Source of the DNA: Desulfomicrobium sp.
GTDB taxonomy: Bacteria > Desulfobacterota > Desulfovibrionia > Desulfovibrionales > Desulfomicrobiaceae
Direction: 5' to 3'
Assembly (NCBI GenBank): GCA_003542385.1
Contig: DPKT01000359.1
Span: 1 to 7,156 of the forward strand
DNA: 7,156 nucleotides
Shown: positions 1 through 5,835 of the stretch, piece after piece
How positions within the stretch are numbered: the stretch's first letter is position 1
How the letters are laid out: every line of letters starts with the position of its first letter
Program-made: the position numbers and the translations under genes
Notes under the pieces: model-generated
Seen by the model: only the letters and a program-made list of their open reading frames with translations
What the model was told of the DNA's origin: nothing
The model's database searches: none

Positions 1-354
1 ATGCGCGTCGTCATGCAGGGCGCCCAGGCGCCTCTGCGCGTGGGCTGGCTGCCCCACGAGCTGGTCTTCATGGCCCAGGGCGAGGGGCCATATACCCTGG
101 CCGTGGGCAACCCGTCCGTTGAAGGCAGCGCCGATCTGCTGGCGCCGATGCTGACCCATGGCGGAGTCGGGGCCGCACCGCTGGGCAAGGCTGTTCTGGG
201 GGCATGGAAACCCCTCGGCGGTGAGGAACGGTTGCGCCCCGCTCGCAACTGGACGCGGGTTGTCCTTTGGGCGGTGCTGGGCCTGGGCGTGGCCCTGCTC
301 GGGGCCATGGCCTGGCACCTGGCCCGCGGCATGGACGGGACCGGGCGCGCCTAG
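1..354 (+). CDS. DUF3999-family membrane-anchored protein, C-terminal end (5' truncated)
   Basis: This is the last 117 residues of a protein whose beginning lies left of the window; the ATG at base 1 is probably an internal Met because no upstream sequence is available to judge it. The stretch GWLPHELVFMAQGEGPYTLA (about residues 15-34) followed by a single hydrophobic helix (about 86-106, starting NWTRVVLWAVLG) and a short basic tail matches what I remember of the C-terminus of DUF3999 proteins, predicted envelope proteins with a large extracytoplasmic part and one C-terminal membrane anchor. In other bacteria such genes often sit next to a DUF2339 multi-spanning membrane protein, which here would be upstream and outside the window. 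The molecular function is unknown. The stop TAG at 352-354 overlaps the stop of the convergent HDOD gene. I am fairly sure of the family and certain that the gene is partial. Confidence 0.75.
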   Translation: MRVVMQGAQAPLRVGWLPHELVFMAQGEGPYTLAVGNPSVEGSADLLAPMLTHGGVGAAPLGKAVLGAWKPLGGEERLRPARNWTRVVLWAVLGLGVALLGAMAWHLARGMDGTGRA

Positions 355-1466
355 TTCAGGGACGCCTGCACGACCCGGAAGTTGGCCAGGATGTCGTCGA
401 TGAGGCCCGGGCAGAGGAGGATTTCCCTGGCTTCGGCCTGGGAGAATATCTCGCGGTAGCTGGGGTCCAGGCGGTCGAGCCGGTTCACGTCGTCGAGCAG
501 CGTGCCGTCGGGGGAAATGAGCTTGGCCACCTGATTGGCCAGGAAGAGGACGGTCAGGTACTTGGCGTGCTCGGCGTTGCAGTCCAGCTGCTGGACGGGG
601 ATCAGGGCCGGGAGGTGATGGTCCAGGACCAGGGCCTTGAGCTGTCCGGGGATGCCCCCCGACTTGGCCATGACCCAGGCAGCCTGCAGGTGCGTGGCCG
701 TGAGGTTTTCGTATTCGAGGTTCAGGTTATAAGGAAAGTCGGCGTTCTCGTCCGGATTCTTCATGAGCAGGACAAGGACGAGCTTGCCGATGTCGTGCAT
801 GAGGCCGGCCGTGTAGAGGGTGCCGCTGTCCAGGTCCTGGCGGGCCCTGGCCATGTGTGCCGCGGTGATGGCCGTGGCGTTCATGTGCTGCCAGATGCCC
901 TTGAACATGCGGCGGTGAACGGGGTGCCTGTAGAGAGAGTAGGGCAGGACGCCGAAGGCGATGAGATTCTTCAGGTTGACGAGCCCCAGGATGTTCACGG
1001 CCGTATGTACGGATTTGACCTCCATGGCCGTGCGGAAGAACGGCGAATTGACGGTCTTGAGCACCCTCCCGGAGAGCAGCGGGTCGCGGGTCACGAGGTC
1101 GCCCAGGTCCTTCATGCTGGCGTCGGGGTTGTCCAGGGCCGACAGGGAGGAATGCAGCGTGCCCACCTTGTCGAAGGCTTTGACCAGATTGGCCATGGCC
1201 GTGACGGTCAGGGCCGGCGGGGCCTCGTAGACATGGGTCATCTGCAGTTCCGTGGAGGCATGGGACCCGCCGTAGATATGGTCCAGGGCGCGGGATAGCA
1301 CGAGCTCCCACTCCGAGAACGCATTTCTTGCCCCGGCATGCGGATGCATGTGTGTCGAGACGTTGTCGCGGCGGGCAACATCCTTCGGGACAGGATTGCG
1401 TACGAAGAATACATATCCAAGTCCGGCAAGAGTCAAGAGCGCAGGTACTACAAAAATGTATGACAT
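351..1466 (-). CDS. HDOD-domain signalling protein with N-terminal membrane anchor
   Basis: The 371-residue protein starts with a hydrophobic helix (about residues 3-22) followed by a basic segment, so the rest should face the cytoplasm. An HDOD domain covers roughly residues 85-290. Visible hallmarks are the VNSPFF motif (139-144), the GLMHDIGK motif with H224 and D225, and a paired histidine LDHH (281-284). HDOD domains are HD-related folds usually found in regulatory proteins; most lack a full metal site and their output is often unknown. Here the HD pair is kept, but the usual 'dHaevGa' stretch is altered (THLQAAWVM, 258-266), so phosphodiesterase activity cannot be assumed. No GGDEF, EAL or receiver domain is attached. 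The ATG at 1466 has AGGGAA four bases upstream (1471-1476) and a candidate promoter further upstream. The gene is monocistronic, facing DUF3999 tail to tail. Confidence 0.88.
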   Translation of the reverse strand: MSYIFVVPALLTLAGLGYVFFVRNPVPKDVARRDNVSTHMHPHAGARNAFSEWELVLSRALDHIYGGSHASTELQMTHVYEAPPALTVTAMANLVKAFDKVGTLHSSLSALDNPDASMKDLGDLVTRDPLLSGRVLKTVNSPFFRTAMEVKSVHTAVNILGLVNLKNLIAFGVLPYSLYRHPVHRRMFKGIWQHMNATAITAAHMARARQDLDSGTLYTAGLMHDIGKLVLVLLMKNPDENADFPYNLNLEYENLTATHLQAAWVMAKSGGIPGQLKALVLDHHLPALIPVQQLDCNAEHAKYLTVLFLANQVAKLISPDGTLLDDVNRLDRLDPSYREIFSQAEAREILLCPGLIDDILANFRVVQASLN

Positions 1467-1504
1467 GAAATTCCCTACATGGAGCCGTTCAGTGATGCAG
1501 GGAA

Positions 1505-1531
1505 ATTATATCACTTCATTTTACCTTGCAA
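1505..1531 (-). promoter_or_regulatory. Candidate sigma-70 promoter for the HDOD gene
   Basis: Read on the minus strand, TTGCAA (1531-1526) is followed after 15 bases by a perfect TATAAT (1510-1505). Transcription would start near 1498, giving a leader of about 30 bases that includes the AGGGAA ribosome binding site. The spacing is shorter than the ideal 17 bases, and the surroundings are AT-rich, so chance matches are likely; position directly before the gene is the main support. Confidence 0.45.
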
Positions 1532-1738
1532 CGTGTTTCCGGTTAGCTGCATCCATGGTCAAATTCTGATGTTGGGAGAATTTTTTAATAATTGTGATTT
1601 GGAATTGAAAGTATAATGGTGCATGTTGTCTTGATGTTGAATTTATATAAATGAGAATATTTAATATGATTTTGTAGAATTCAATATGTATTGCAATTTT
1701 TTTTGACGTTTTTTTGTACTCCCACTCGATATTTCATG

Positions 1739-1766
1739 AAAAAAGCCCCCTTTTGGGGGCTTTTTA
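1739..1766 (-). terminator. Rho-independent terminator after gcvPB (bidirectional form)
   Basis: A perfect GCCCCC / GGGGGC stem (1745-1750 with 1755-1760) closes a four-base loop and is flanked by an A run (1739-1744) and a T run (1761-1765). On the minus strand the hairpin begins about 35 bases after the gcvPB stop and is followed by six T, the classic intrinsic terminator layout. Because both flanks are complementary it could also stop any rightward transcript coming through the AT-rich island. Confidence 0.9.
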
Positions 1767-1794
1767 TTTTGCTGCGTGCTGATTTTGCGGAGGG

Positions 1795-3246
1795 CTAAAG
1801 TCCTGCGTCGTCCACCAGTTCCATGCTGCGCGCGGCGCGCACTTCGTCGAGTCGCTGCACGGGCGTGGTCACCGGCGCGTCGTGGATGGACTCCGGGTCC
1901 GTCTCCACTCGGCCGAGGATCTCGATGAGGTCGTCCACGAAGCCGTCCAGGGTTTCCTTGCTCTCGGTCTCGGTGGGCTCGAACATGAGGCATTCCTTGA
2001 CGATGAGCGGGAAGTAGATGGTCGGCGCGTAGTGCCCCTTGTCCAGCAGGGCCTTGGCGATGTCCAGGGCGCGCACGCCCTTTTCGGCCTGCTTCGCGGC
2101 CGAGGCCACGAACTCGTGCATGCAGATGCGGTCGTGGGGGATTTCCAGGTGCGCCTCGATGCGCTTGCGGAGGTAATTGGCGGCCAGGACGGCGTTCTCC
2201 GTGGCGCGCACGATACCCTCCCGACCCAGGCGCAGGATGTAGGCGTAGGCTTTGAGGATGACCCCGAAGTTGCCGTAGAAGGGCGCGATGTAGCCGATGG
2301 ACTTGGGGTAGTCGTAGTTCAGGTAGTACTGGCCGTCCTCCAGCTTCACCACGCGCGAGATGGGCAGGTAGTCGACCAGGCGCTGGCTGACGCCTACGGG
2401 TCCGGAACCAGGCCCGCCGCCTCCGTGGGGGGTGGCGAAGGTCTTGTGCAGGTTCAGGTGCACGACGTCGAAGCCCACGTCACCCACGCGCATCTTGCCC
2501 ATGATGGCGTTCAGGTTCGCGCCGTCGTAGTAGAGCAGGCCGTCCACGCCGTGGACCAGCTTGACGATGCGCTCCAGGCCGCACTCGAACAGGCCCAGGG
2601 TGTTGGGGCAGGTCATCATCAGGCCCGCCACCTCGTCGTCCAGGACCTTCTCCAGTTCGTCGGGGTCGATCATGCCGTTCTTGGACTGGATGGAGACCAC
2701 GTCGTAGCCGGCGATGGCCGCCGAGGCAGGGTTGGTGCCGTGGGCCGAGTCGGGCACGATGATCTTGGTCTTCCTGTTGCCCTTGTCGTTGTGGTAGGCG
2801 GCCATGAGCATGACGCCCGTCAGTTCGCCGTGGGCGCCGGCCATGGGCTGCAGGGTGAAGGCGCTCATGCCCGTGATCTCGCCCAGGAGCTGCTCGGTCT
2901 CGTAGAGGACCTCCAGGGCGCCCTGGGTCAGGTGCCCGGCCCCTTTGAGCTGCGGGATGAGCGGGTGCAGGTTCGTGAAGCCAGGCTGGGCGGCCACGGC
3001 TTCGGTGAACTTGGGGTTGTACTTCATGGTGCACGACCCCAGGGGATAGAAATTGCTGTCTACGCTGTAATTCAGGCGCGAGAGCCTGGTGAAGTGGCGG
3101 ATGACGTCGATCTCCGACAGTTCGGGCAGCTTCGGCGCCGTGTCGCGCAGCAGGTAGGCGGGGATGTCGGCCTCGGTGTTGCCTTTGGGTTCCTTGGGCC
3201 ACACGCCGGTGCGTCCCTTGGAGGAATCTTGGAAAAGGGTTTTCAC
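1795..3246 (-). CDS. gcvPB: Glycine dehydrogenase (decarboxylating) subunit 2, P-protein beta
   Basis: This is the PLP-carrying half of a split P-protein, which decarboxylates glycine and passes the aminomethyl group to the lipoyl arm of GcvH in the cytoplasm. The start is taken as GTG at 3246, giving 483 residues, because it has GGAGG (3257-3253) six bases upstream, overlaps the gcvPA stop as GTGA, and gives the family N-terminus beginning KTLFQDSSKGR; an ATG 39 bases further upstream would add 13 unlikely residues. Motifs in order: NFYPLGSCTMKYNPK (65-79), PDSAHGTNPASA (165-176), CPNTLGLFE (213-221), YYDGANLNA (239-247), LNLHKTF (264-270) where K268 should form the Schiff base with PLP, and the glycine-rich GGGGPGSGPVGV (275-286). 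Length is typical and no key residue is missing. The gene is last in the operon and followed by a strong terminator. Confidence 0.97.
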   Translation of the reverse strand: MKTLFQDSSKGRTGVWPKEPKGNTEADIPAYLLRDTAPKLPELSEIDVIRHFTRLSRLNYSVDSNFYPLGSCTMKYNPKFTEAVAAQPGFTNLHPLIPQLKGAGHLTQGALEVLYETEQLLGEITGMSAFTLQPMAGAHGELTGVMLMAAYHNDKGNRKTKIIVPDSAHGTNPASAAIAGYDVVSIQSKNGMIDPDELEKVLDDEVAGLMMTCPNTLGLFECGLERIVKLVHGVDGLLYYDGANLNAIMGKMRVGDVGFDVVHLNLHKTFATPHGGGGPGSGPVGVSQRLVDYLPISRVVKLEDGQYYLNYDYPKSIGYIAPFYGNFGVILKAYAYILRLGREGIVRATENAVLAANYLRKRIEAHLEIPHDRICMHEFVASAAKQAEKGVRALDIAKALLDKGHYAPTIYFPLIVKECLMFEPTETESKETLDGFVDDLIEILGRVETDPESIHDAPVTTPVQRLDEVRAARSMELVDDAGL

Positions 3247-4571
3247 AGGGCGCCTCCAATCAGTTCGGCCAGGATGCCGATGCACTGCTTCGTGGTTTTT
3301 TCGGTGCAGGCCACCAGGAGGTGGTTGTCCATGCCCTGGTAGTAGCGGCCCAGGGGGAAGCCCGGCACGAACTTCATGTCGAGGAGCTTGTCGATGACCT
3401 CGTAGGCGCGCACGGGCAGCTTGACCGTGAACTCGTTGCCGAAGGGGGCGTTGACCACGTGCACGCCGGGCAGCCGCTCCAGGCGGTTGGCCGCGTAGTG
3501 GGCGCGTTCAATGCCGACCTGGGCCGTCTTCTTCAGGCCCTGGGGCCCGAGCAGGCTCATGTACATCAGCGCCCGCAGGGCGCACAGGGCCTGGTTGGAG
3601 CAGATGTTGGACGTGGCCTTCTCGCGGCGGATGTGCTGCTCGCGGGCCTGCAGGGTCAGGACGAAGCCCGTCTTGCCGTTCTTGTCCACGGTGCGGCCGG
3701 CGATGCGGCCGGGCATCTGGCGGATGAGCTGCTTGTTGCAGGCCATGATGCCCAGGTACGGCCCGCCGAAGCTCAGGGGCAGGCCCAGGCTCTGGCCCTC
3801 GGCCACGGCGATGTCGGCGCCCATCCGGCCGGGCGTCTTCAGGATCGACTGCATGACGGGGTAGGTCGAGATGACGGACACGATCTTGTGCTCCCGGGCC
3901 TTGTCGAAGAGGGCCGTGAAATCCTGGACCGTGCCGAAGAAGTTGGGGTTCTGGACGATGACCGCGGCCGTGTCGTCGTTCAGGGCGGCGAGCATGGCGT
4001 CCATGTCCGTGTTGCAGTCCTTGTGGGGGACGGTGACCAGGTCCAGCTTGAGGTTGGTCGTGTAGCTGTCCAGCATGACCCGGTAGATGGGGTTCACGCT
4101 CTCGGAGATGACGATGCGCGAACGTCTGGTGTGCCGCACGGCCATCATGATGGCCTCGTACAGGGCCGTGCCGCCGTCGTAGAGGGACGCGTTGGCGTAT
4201 TCGAGGTCCATCAGGCGCGCCACGGCGGTCTGGTACTCGAAGATGGCCTGCAGCATGCCTTGGGAGGCCTCGGCCTGGTAGGGGGTGTAGGCCGTGTAGA
4301 ACTCGCCGCGGCTGCACAGGGCGTCCACGGCGCTGGGGATGTAGTGGTCGTAGAAGCCCGCCCCGAGGAACGAGGTCAGGTCCGTGTGGTTCCTGGCCGC
4401 CGTCTTTTCGAGCTTCTGGCGGACTTCCATCTCGCTGAGGCCCGAGGGGAGATTCAAATCCCCGGCCCGGAATTTTGCGGGAATATCCTCGAACAGGTCT
4501 TCGATGCTGTCCACGCCGATGGCGGCCAGCATCTCCCGCTGTTCTTCGGGAGTGTGCGGAATGAAGGGCAT
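3243..4571 (-). CDS. gcvPA: Glycine dehydrogenase (decarboxylating) subunit 1, P-protein alpha
   Basis: The 442-residue protein is the N-terminal half of the split P-protein and forms an alpha2beta2 enzyme with GcvPB. Family signatures are clear: the N-terminal FIPHTPEEQREMLAAIG (3-19), FLGAGFYDHYIP (68-79), YTPYQAEASQG (95-105), EGQSLGLPLSFGGPYLG (258-274) and REKATSNICSNQ (316-327). It has the overall aminotransferase-like fold but no PLP lysine, as expected for this subunit. The ATG at 4571 has GGAGG (4580-4576) four bases upstream; that site is one arm of an eight-base inverted repeat described separately. Its TGA overlaps the gcvPB GTG, so the two subunits are probably translated in a coupled manner, which suits a 1:1 complex. 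It lies 102 bases after the gcvH stop in the same direction. Confidence 0.97.
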   Translation of the reverse strand: MPFIPHTPEEQREMLAAIGVDSIEDLFEDIPAKFRAGDLNLPSGLSEMEVRQKLEKTAARNHTDLTSFLGAGFYDHYIPSAVDALCSRGEFYTAYTPYQAEASQGMLQAIFEYQTAVARLMDLEYANASLYDGGTALYEAIMMAVRHTRRSRIVISESVNPIYRVMLDSYTTNLKLDLVTVPHKDCNTDMDAMLAALNDDTAAVIVQNPNFFGTVQDFTALFDKAREHKIVSVISTYPVMQSILKTPGRMGADIAVAEGQSLGLPLSFGGPYLGIMACNKQLIRQMPGRIAGRTVDKNGKTGFVLTLQAREQHIRREKATSNICSNQALCALRALMYMSLLGPQGLKKTAQVGIERAHYAANRLERLPGVHVVNAPFGNEFTVKLPVRAYEVIDKLLDMKFVPGFPLGRYYQGMDNHLLVACTEKTTKQCIGILAELIGGAL

Positions 4572-4574
4572 GGT

Positions 4575-4612
4575 GCCTCCGGGTATGGGGCCGCGGTCAT
4601 CCAGCCGGAGGC
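4575..4612 (-). promoter_or_regulatory. Inverted repeat enclosing the gcvPA ribosome binding site
   Basis: In the mRNA, GCCTCCGG (4612-4605) and CCGGAGGC (4582-4575) are perfectly complementary over eight bases and separated by 22 bases. The right arm contains the GGAGG of gcvPA and ends three bases before its ATG. The loop could add a short UGG/CCA pairing. If it forms, the helix would hide the ribosome binding site and lower initiation on gcvPA. This is read directly from the sequence; a regulatory role is inference. Confidence 0.5.
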
Positions 4613-4673
4613 GAGCAGTTCGTCAGGTCCTGCGATGAACCTTCGCGCAGCGGAAGGGCGGCCCGGGTAGTGA

Positions 4674-5054
4674 TTAGTGGGCCTCGGCCGCGCAGAGTTC
4701 GGCGTAGGCGTCGGCGTCGAGGAGGCCCTGGGGCTTTGCGGACAGCTTGACCCTGAACATCCAGCCGGCGCCGAAGGGCTCCTTGTTGATCAGTTCGGGA
4801 GCGTTCTCGAGCTCGCTGTTGACCGCCACGACTTCGCCGCTGACGGGGGAGTATATTTCGCTGGCCGCCTTGACGGATTCGACGGAGCCGATCTCCTTGC
4901 CGGCCTGTGCCTGGTCGCCGGGCTGGGGCAGTTCGACGAAGGTCAGGTCGCCGAGCTGTTCCTGGGCGAAATGGGTGATGCCCACCACGGCCTCGTCGCC
5001 TTCGATTCTGACCCACTCGTGGGATTTCGCATACAGAAGTTCCTTGGGATTCAT
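4674..5054 (-). CDS. gcvH: Glycine cleavage system H protein (lipoyl carrier)
   Basis: The 126-residue protein is the mobile lipoyl carrier that shuttles the aminomethyl group from P-protein to T-protein and is then reoxidised by lipoamide dehydrogenase. It shows the expected order: KSHEWVRIEGDEAVVGITHFAQ (10-31), LGDLTFVELPQPGD (34-47), the lipoylation segment GSVESVKAASEIYSPVSGEV (56-75) with K62 as the lipoyl lysine, and the C-terminal GWMFRVKLS. The ATG at 5054 has GGAGG (5064-5060) five bases upstream and gives the normal family length; the frame stays open for 40 more codons upstream, but that part has no family match. It is the first gene of the operon and is read from the divergent intergenic region. 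No gcvT precedes it, so T-protein must be encoded elsewhere. Confidence 0.97.
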   Translation of the reverse strand: MNPKELLYAKSHEWVRIEGDEAVVGITHFAQEQLGDLTFVELPQPGDQAQAGKEIGSVESVKAASEIYSPVSGEVVAVNSELENAPELINKEPFGAGWMFRVKLSAKPQGLLDADAYAELCAAEAH

Positions 5055-5212
5055 GCCTGCCTCCAGGTGAAGTATGTAAAAATATGGGGGTATTTCGCCC
5101 CTTGGCCCCTTGAGTTCGGGGTGACATAAATATATTGCCACGAAAGCGCAATGAAGAGAAGTGGGGCCGTGCAAATCGATTATGCATTGCCCGTGACTGC
5201 AAGGAGGAAGTT
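5055..5212. promoter_or_regulatory. Divergent promoter region and gcvH leader
   Basis: These 158 bases drive gcvH leftward and the secreted-protein gene rightward. An AT box at 5126-5136 can serve both strands: leftward TATATT (5134-5129) with a poor TCTTCA 17 bases upstream (5157-5152), and rightward TATATT (5131-5136) with TTGAGT (5110-5115) at 15 bases. The gcvH leader carries four G/C blocks, CCCC (5121-5118), GGGG (5109-5106), GGGG (5101-5098) and CCCC(C) (5090-5086), which can pair as two small hairpins in tandem, followed by a T-rich segment (5084-5076). I do not see the conserved cores of a glycine riboswitch. Promoter assignments are tentative. Confidence 0.4.
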
Positions 5213-5752
5213 ATGCGGTTGTGGCGTTTTTTGATCATGGTGCCGGCGTTTCTGCTTGTATCCCAGGCCGCGTGGTGCGCGGGGCTCGGAGCGAAGCAGG
5301 TGGAAGGGTTCATCGGCGCCATGCAGGAGCTCAAGCCCTATTTCGACCAGTATGCCGACGAGGCCGAGGATGACGGGGACGCCACGAGCACGTCCCGCCT
5401 CATGGGCGACTGGGCCAGAAGCCTGAAAGACCAGCGCGAGGTTGAAGGCATGCTGAAAAAGCACGGCTTCAGCGTGGAGAGCTGGGGCGAGGTCTCCCAG
5501 CAGGTGACCCAGGCCTACATGGCCGTGAAGCTCGGCAAGGACGGGGAGGACGTGCTGGGACAGATGCAGCAGTCCTTGGACGAAATTTCGTCCAGCAAGG
5601 ATATCCCGGCGGAATACAAGGCGCAGATGGTTGAACAGATGAAGCAGAGCATGGCGGAAATGGAGAAGACCCTGGCCACCTCCCCGGAAAACCAGGAAGT
5701 GGTCAGGCCTTTCCTCCCGCAACTGGATACCATTTTCGAATGGCAGGAATGA
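5213..5752 (+). CDS. Secreted protein of unknown function
   Basis: I do not recognise the family. The start is ATG at 5213 because AAGGAGG (5201-5207) lies five bases upstream and the product then begins with a normal signal peptide: MRLWRF, a hydrophobic core (about 7-20) and likely cleavage around AA-WCA-G (after residue 20 or 23). There is no convincing lipobox. The mature part (about 155 residues) is charged and predicted mainly helical, with an acidic patch DEAEDDGD (49-56), a central HGFSVESWGEVSQQVTQAYM (84-103) and a Met/Gln-rich amphipathic C-terminal half. No cysteines remain after the signal, and no catalytic motif is visible. The product is probably periplasmic. It is read divergently from gcvH, and a terminator-like hairpin follows its stop, so it may be transcribed alone or with partial read-through to the hydrolase. 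Confidence 0.85.
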   Translation: MRLWRFLIMVPAFLLVSQAAWCAGLGAKQVEGFIGAMQELKPYFDQYADEAEDDGDATSTSRLMGDWARSLKDQREVEGMLKKHGFSVESWGEVSQQVTQAYMAVKLGKDGEDVLGQMQQSLDEISSSKDIPAEYKAQMVEQMKQSMAEMEKTLATSPENQEVVRPFLPQLDTIFEWQE

Positions 5753-5835
5753 CGACCCGCCCGTGTCCGCAATGCCGCCTTCGGGCGGCATTGCTGTTCG
5801 CGGCGGCGTGGTTGGCACCATGCCGCGTTCCATGA
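5749..5835 (+). CDS. Possible 28-residue coupled small ORF
   Basis: The ATG at 5749 overlaps the stop of the secreted-protein gene as ATGA (5749-5752), and the stop TGA at 5833-5835 overlaps an in-frame ATG of the hydrolase as ATGA (5832-5835). The peptide begins MTTRPCPQC with a CPxC pair (residues 6 and 9), followed by an Ala/Leu-rich hydrophobic stretch (about 13-23). The nearest purine-rich sequence, AGGA, is too close to the ATG for a normal ribosome binding site, so initiation would depend on coupling. It also runs through the stable hairpin at 5769-5794. It may simply be chance in GC-rich sequence. Confidence 0.2.
   Translation: MTTRPCPQCRLRAALLFAAAWLAPCRVP
5769..5794 (+). terminator. 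UUCG-capped hairpin after the secreted-protein gene
   Basis: GCAATGCCGCC (5769-5779) and GGCGGCATTGC (5784-5794) form a perfect 11-base stem closed by TTCG, the very stable C(UUCG)G tetraloop. It begins 16 bases after the stop of the upstream gene. The trailing sequence TGTTCG lacks a proper T run, so it may be a weak terminator, a 3' end stabiliser or a processing site. It argues against hydrolase starts at 5763 or 5772, which would lie in or before the hairpin. Confidence 0.65.

Larger units (their letters stand above)
1467..1794. other. AT-rich intergenic island between the HDOD gene and gcvPB
   Basis: These 328 bases contain no convincing protein gene. From about 1500 to 1735 the sequence is strikingly AT-rich compared with the GC-rich genes on both sides, with T runs at 1697-1704 and 1709-1715. 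It holds a candidate leftward promoter for the HDOD gene, a perfect TATAAT on the plus strand at 1612-1617, a weak AT hairpin (1676-1700, one bulged C) running into a T run, and the strong terminator at 1739-1766. AT-rich gaps between GC-rich genes are common in bacteria, so base composition alone does not show foreign origin. Confidence 0.6.

Noticed and set aside
267..1298. Long plus-strand open frame opposite the HDOD gene
   Set aside because: It is the mirror of a GC-rich gene with clear HDOD motifs on the minus strand; its product is low-complexity (Val/Gly/Gln/His-rich) with no domain.
1500..1735. AT-rich island as a remnant of a mobile element
   Set aside because: There are no terminal inverted repeats, target duplications, transposase fragments or attachment-like repeats; ordinary intergenic AT bias plus promoters explains it.
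1661..1993. Minus-strand frame crossing the terminator and the end of gcvPB
   Set aside because: It runs through an intrinsic terminator and is out of frame with the well-matched gcvPB C-terminus.
1882..4670. Two long plus-strand open frames (1882-3342 and 3321-4670) opposite gcvPB and gcvPA
   Set aside because: They are antisense shadows created by the strong GC bias at third codon positions; the products are repetitive His/Val/Gly/Gln-rich chains, while the minus strand gives complete P-protein subunits.
5055..5212. Glycine riboswitch upstream of gcvH
   Set aside because: The leader is short if transcription starts near 5122, and I could not find the paired conserved cores of a glycine aptamer; only simple G/C blocks are seen.
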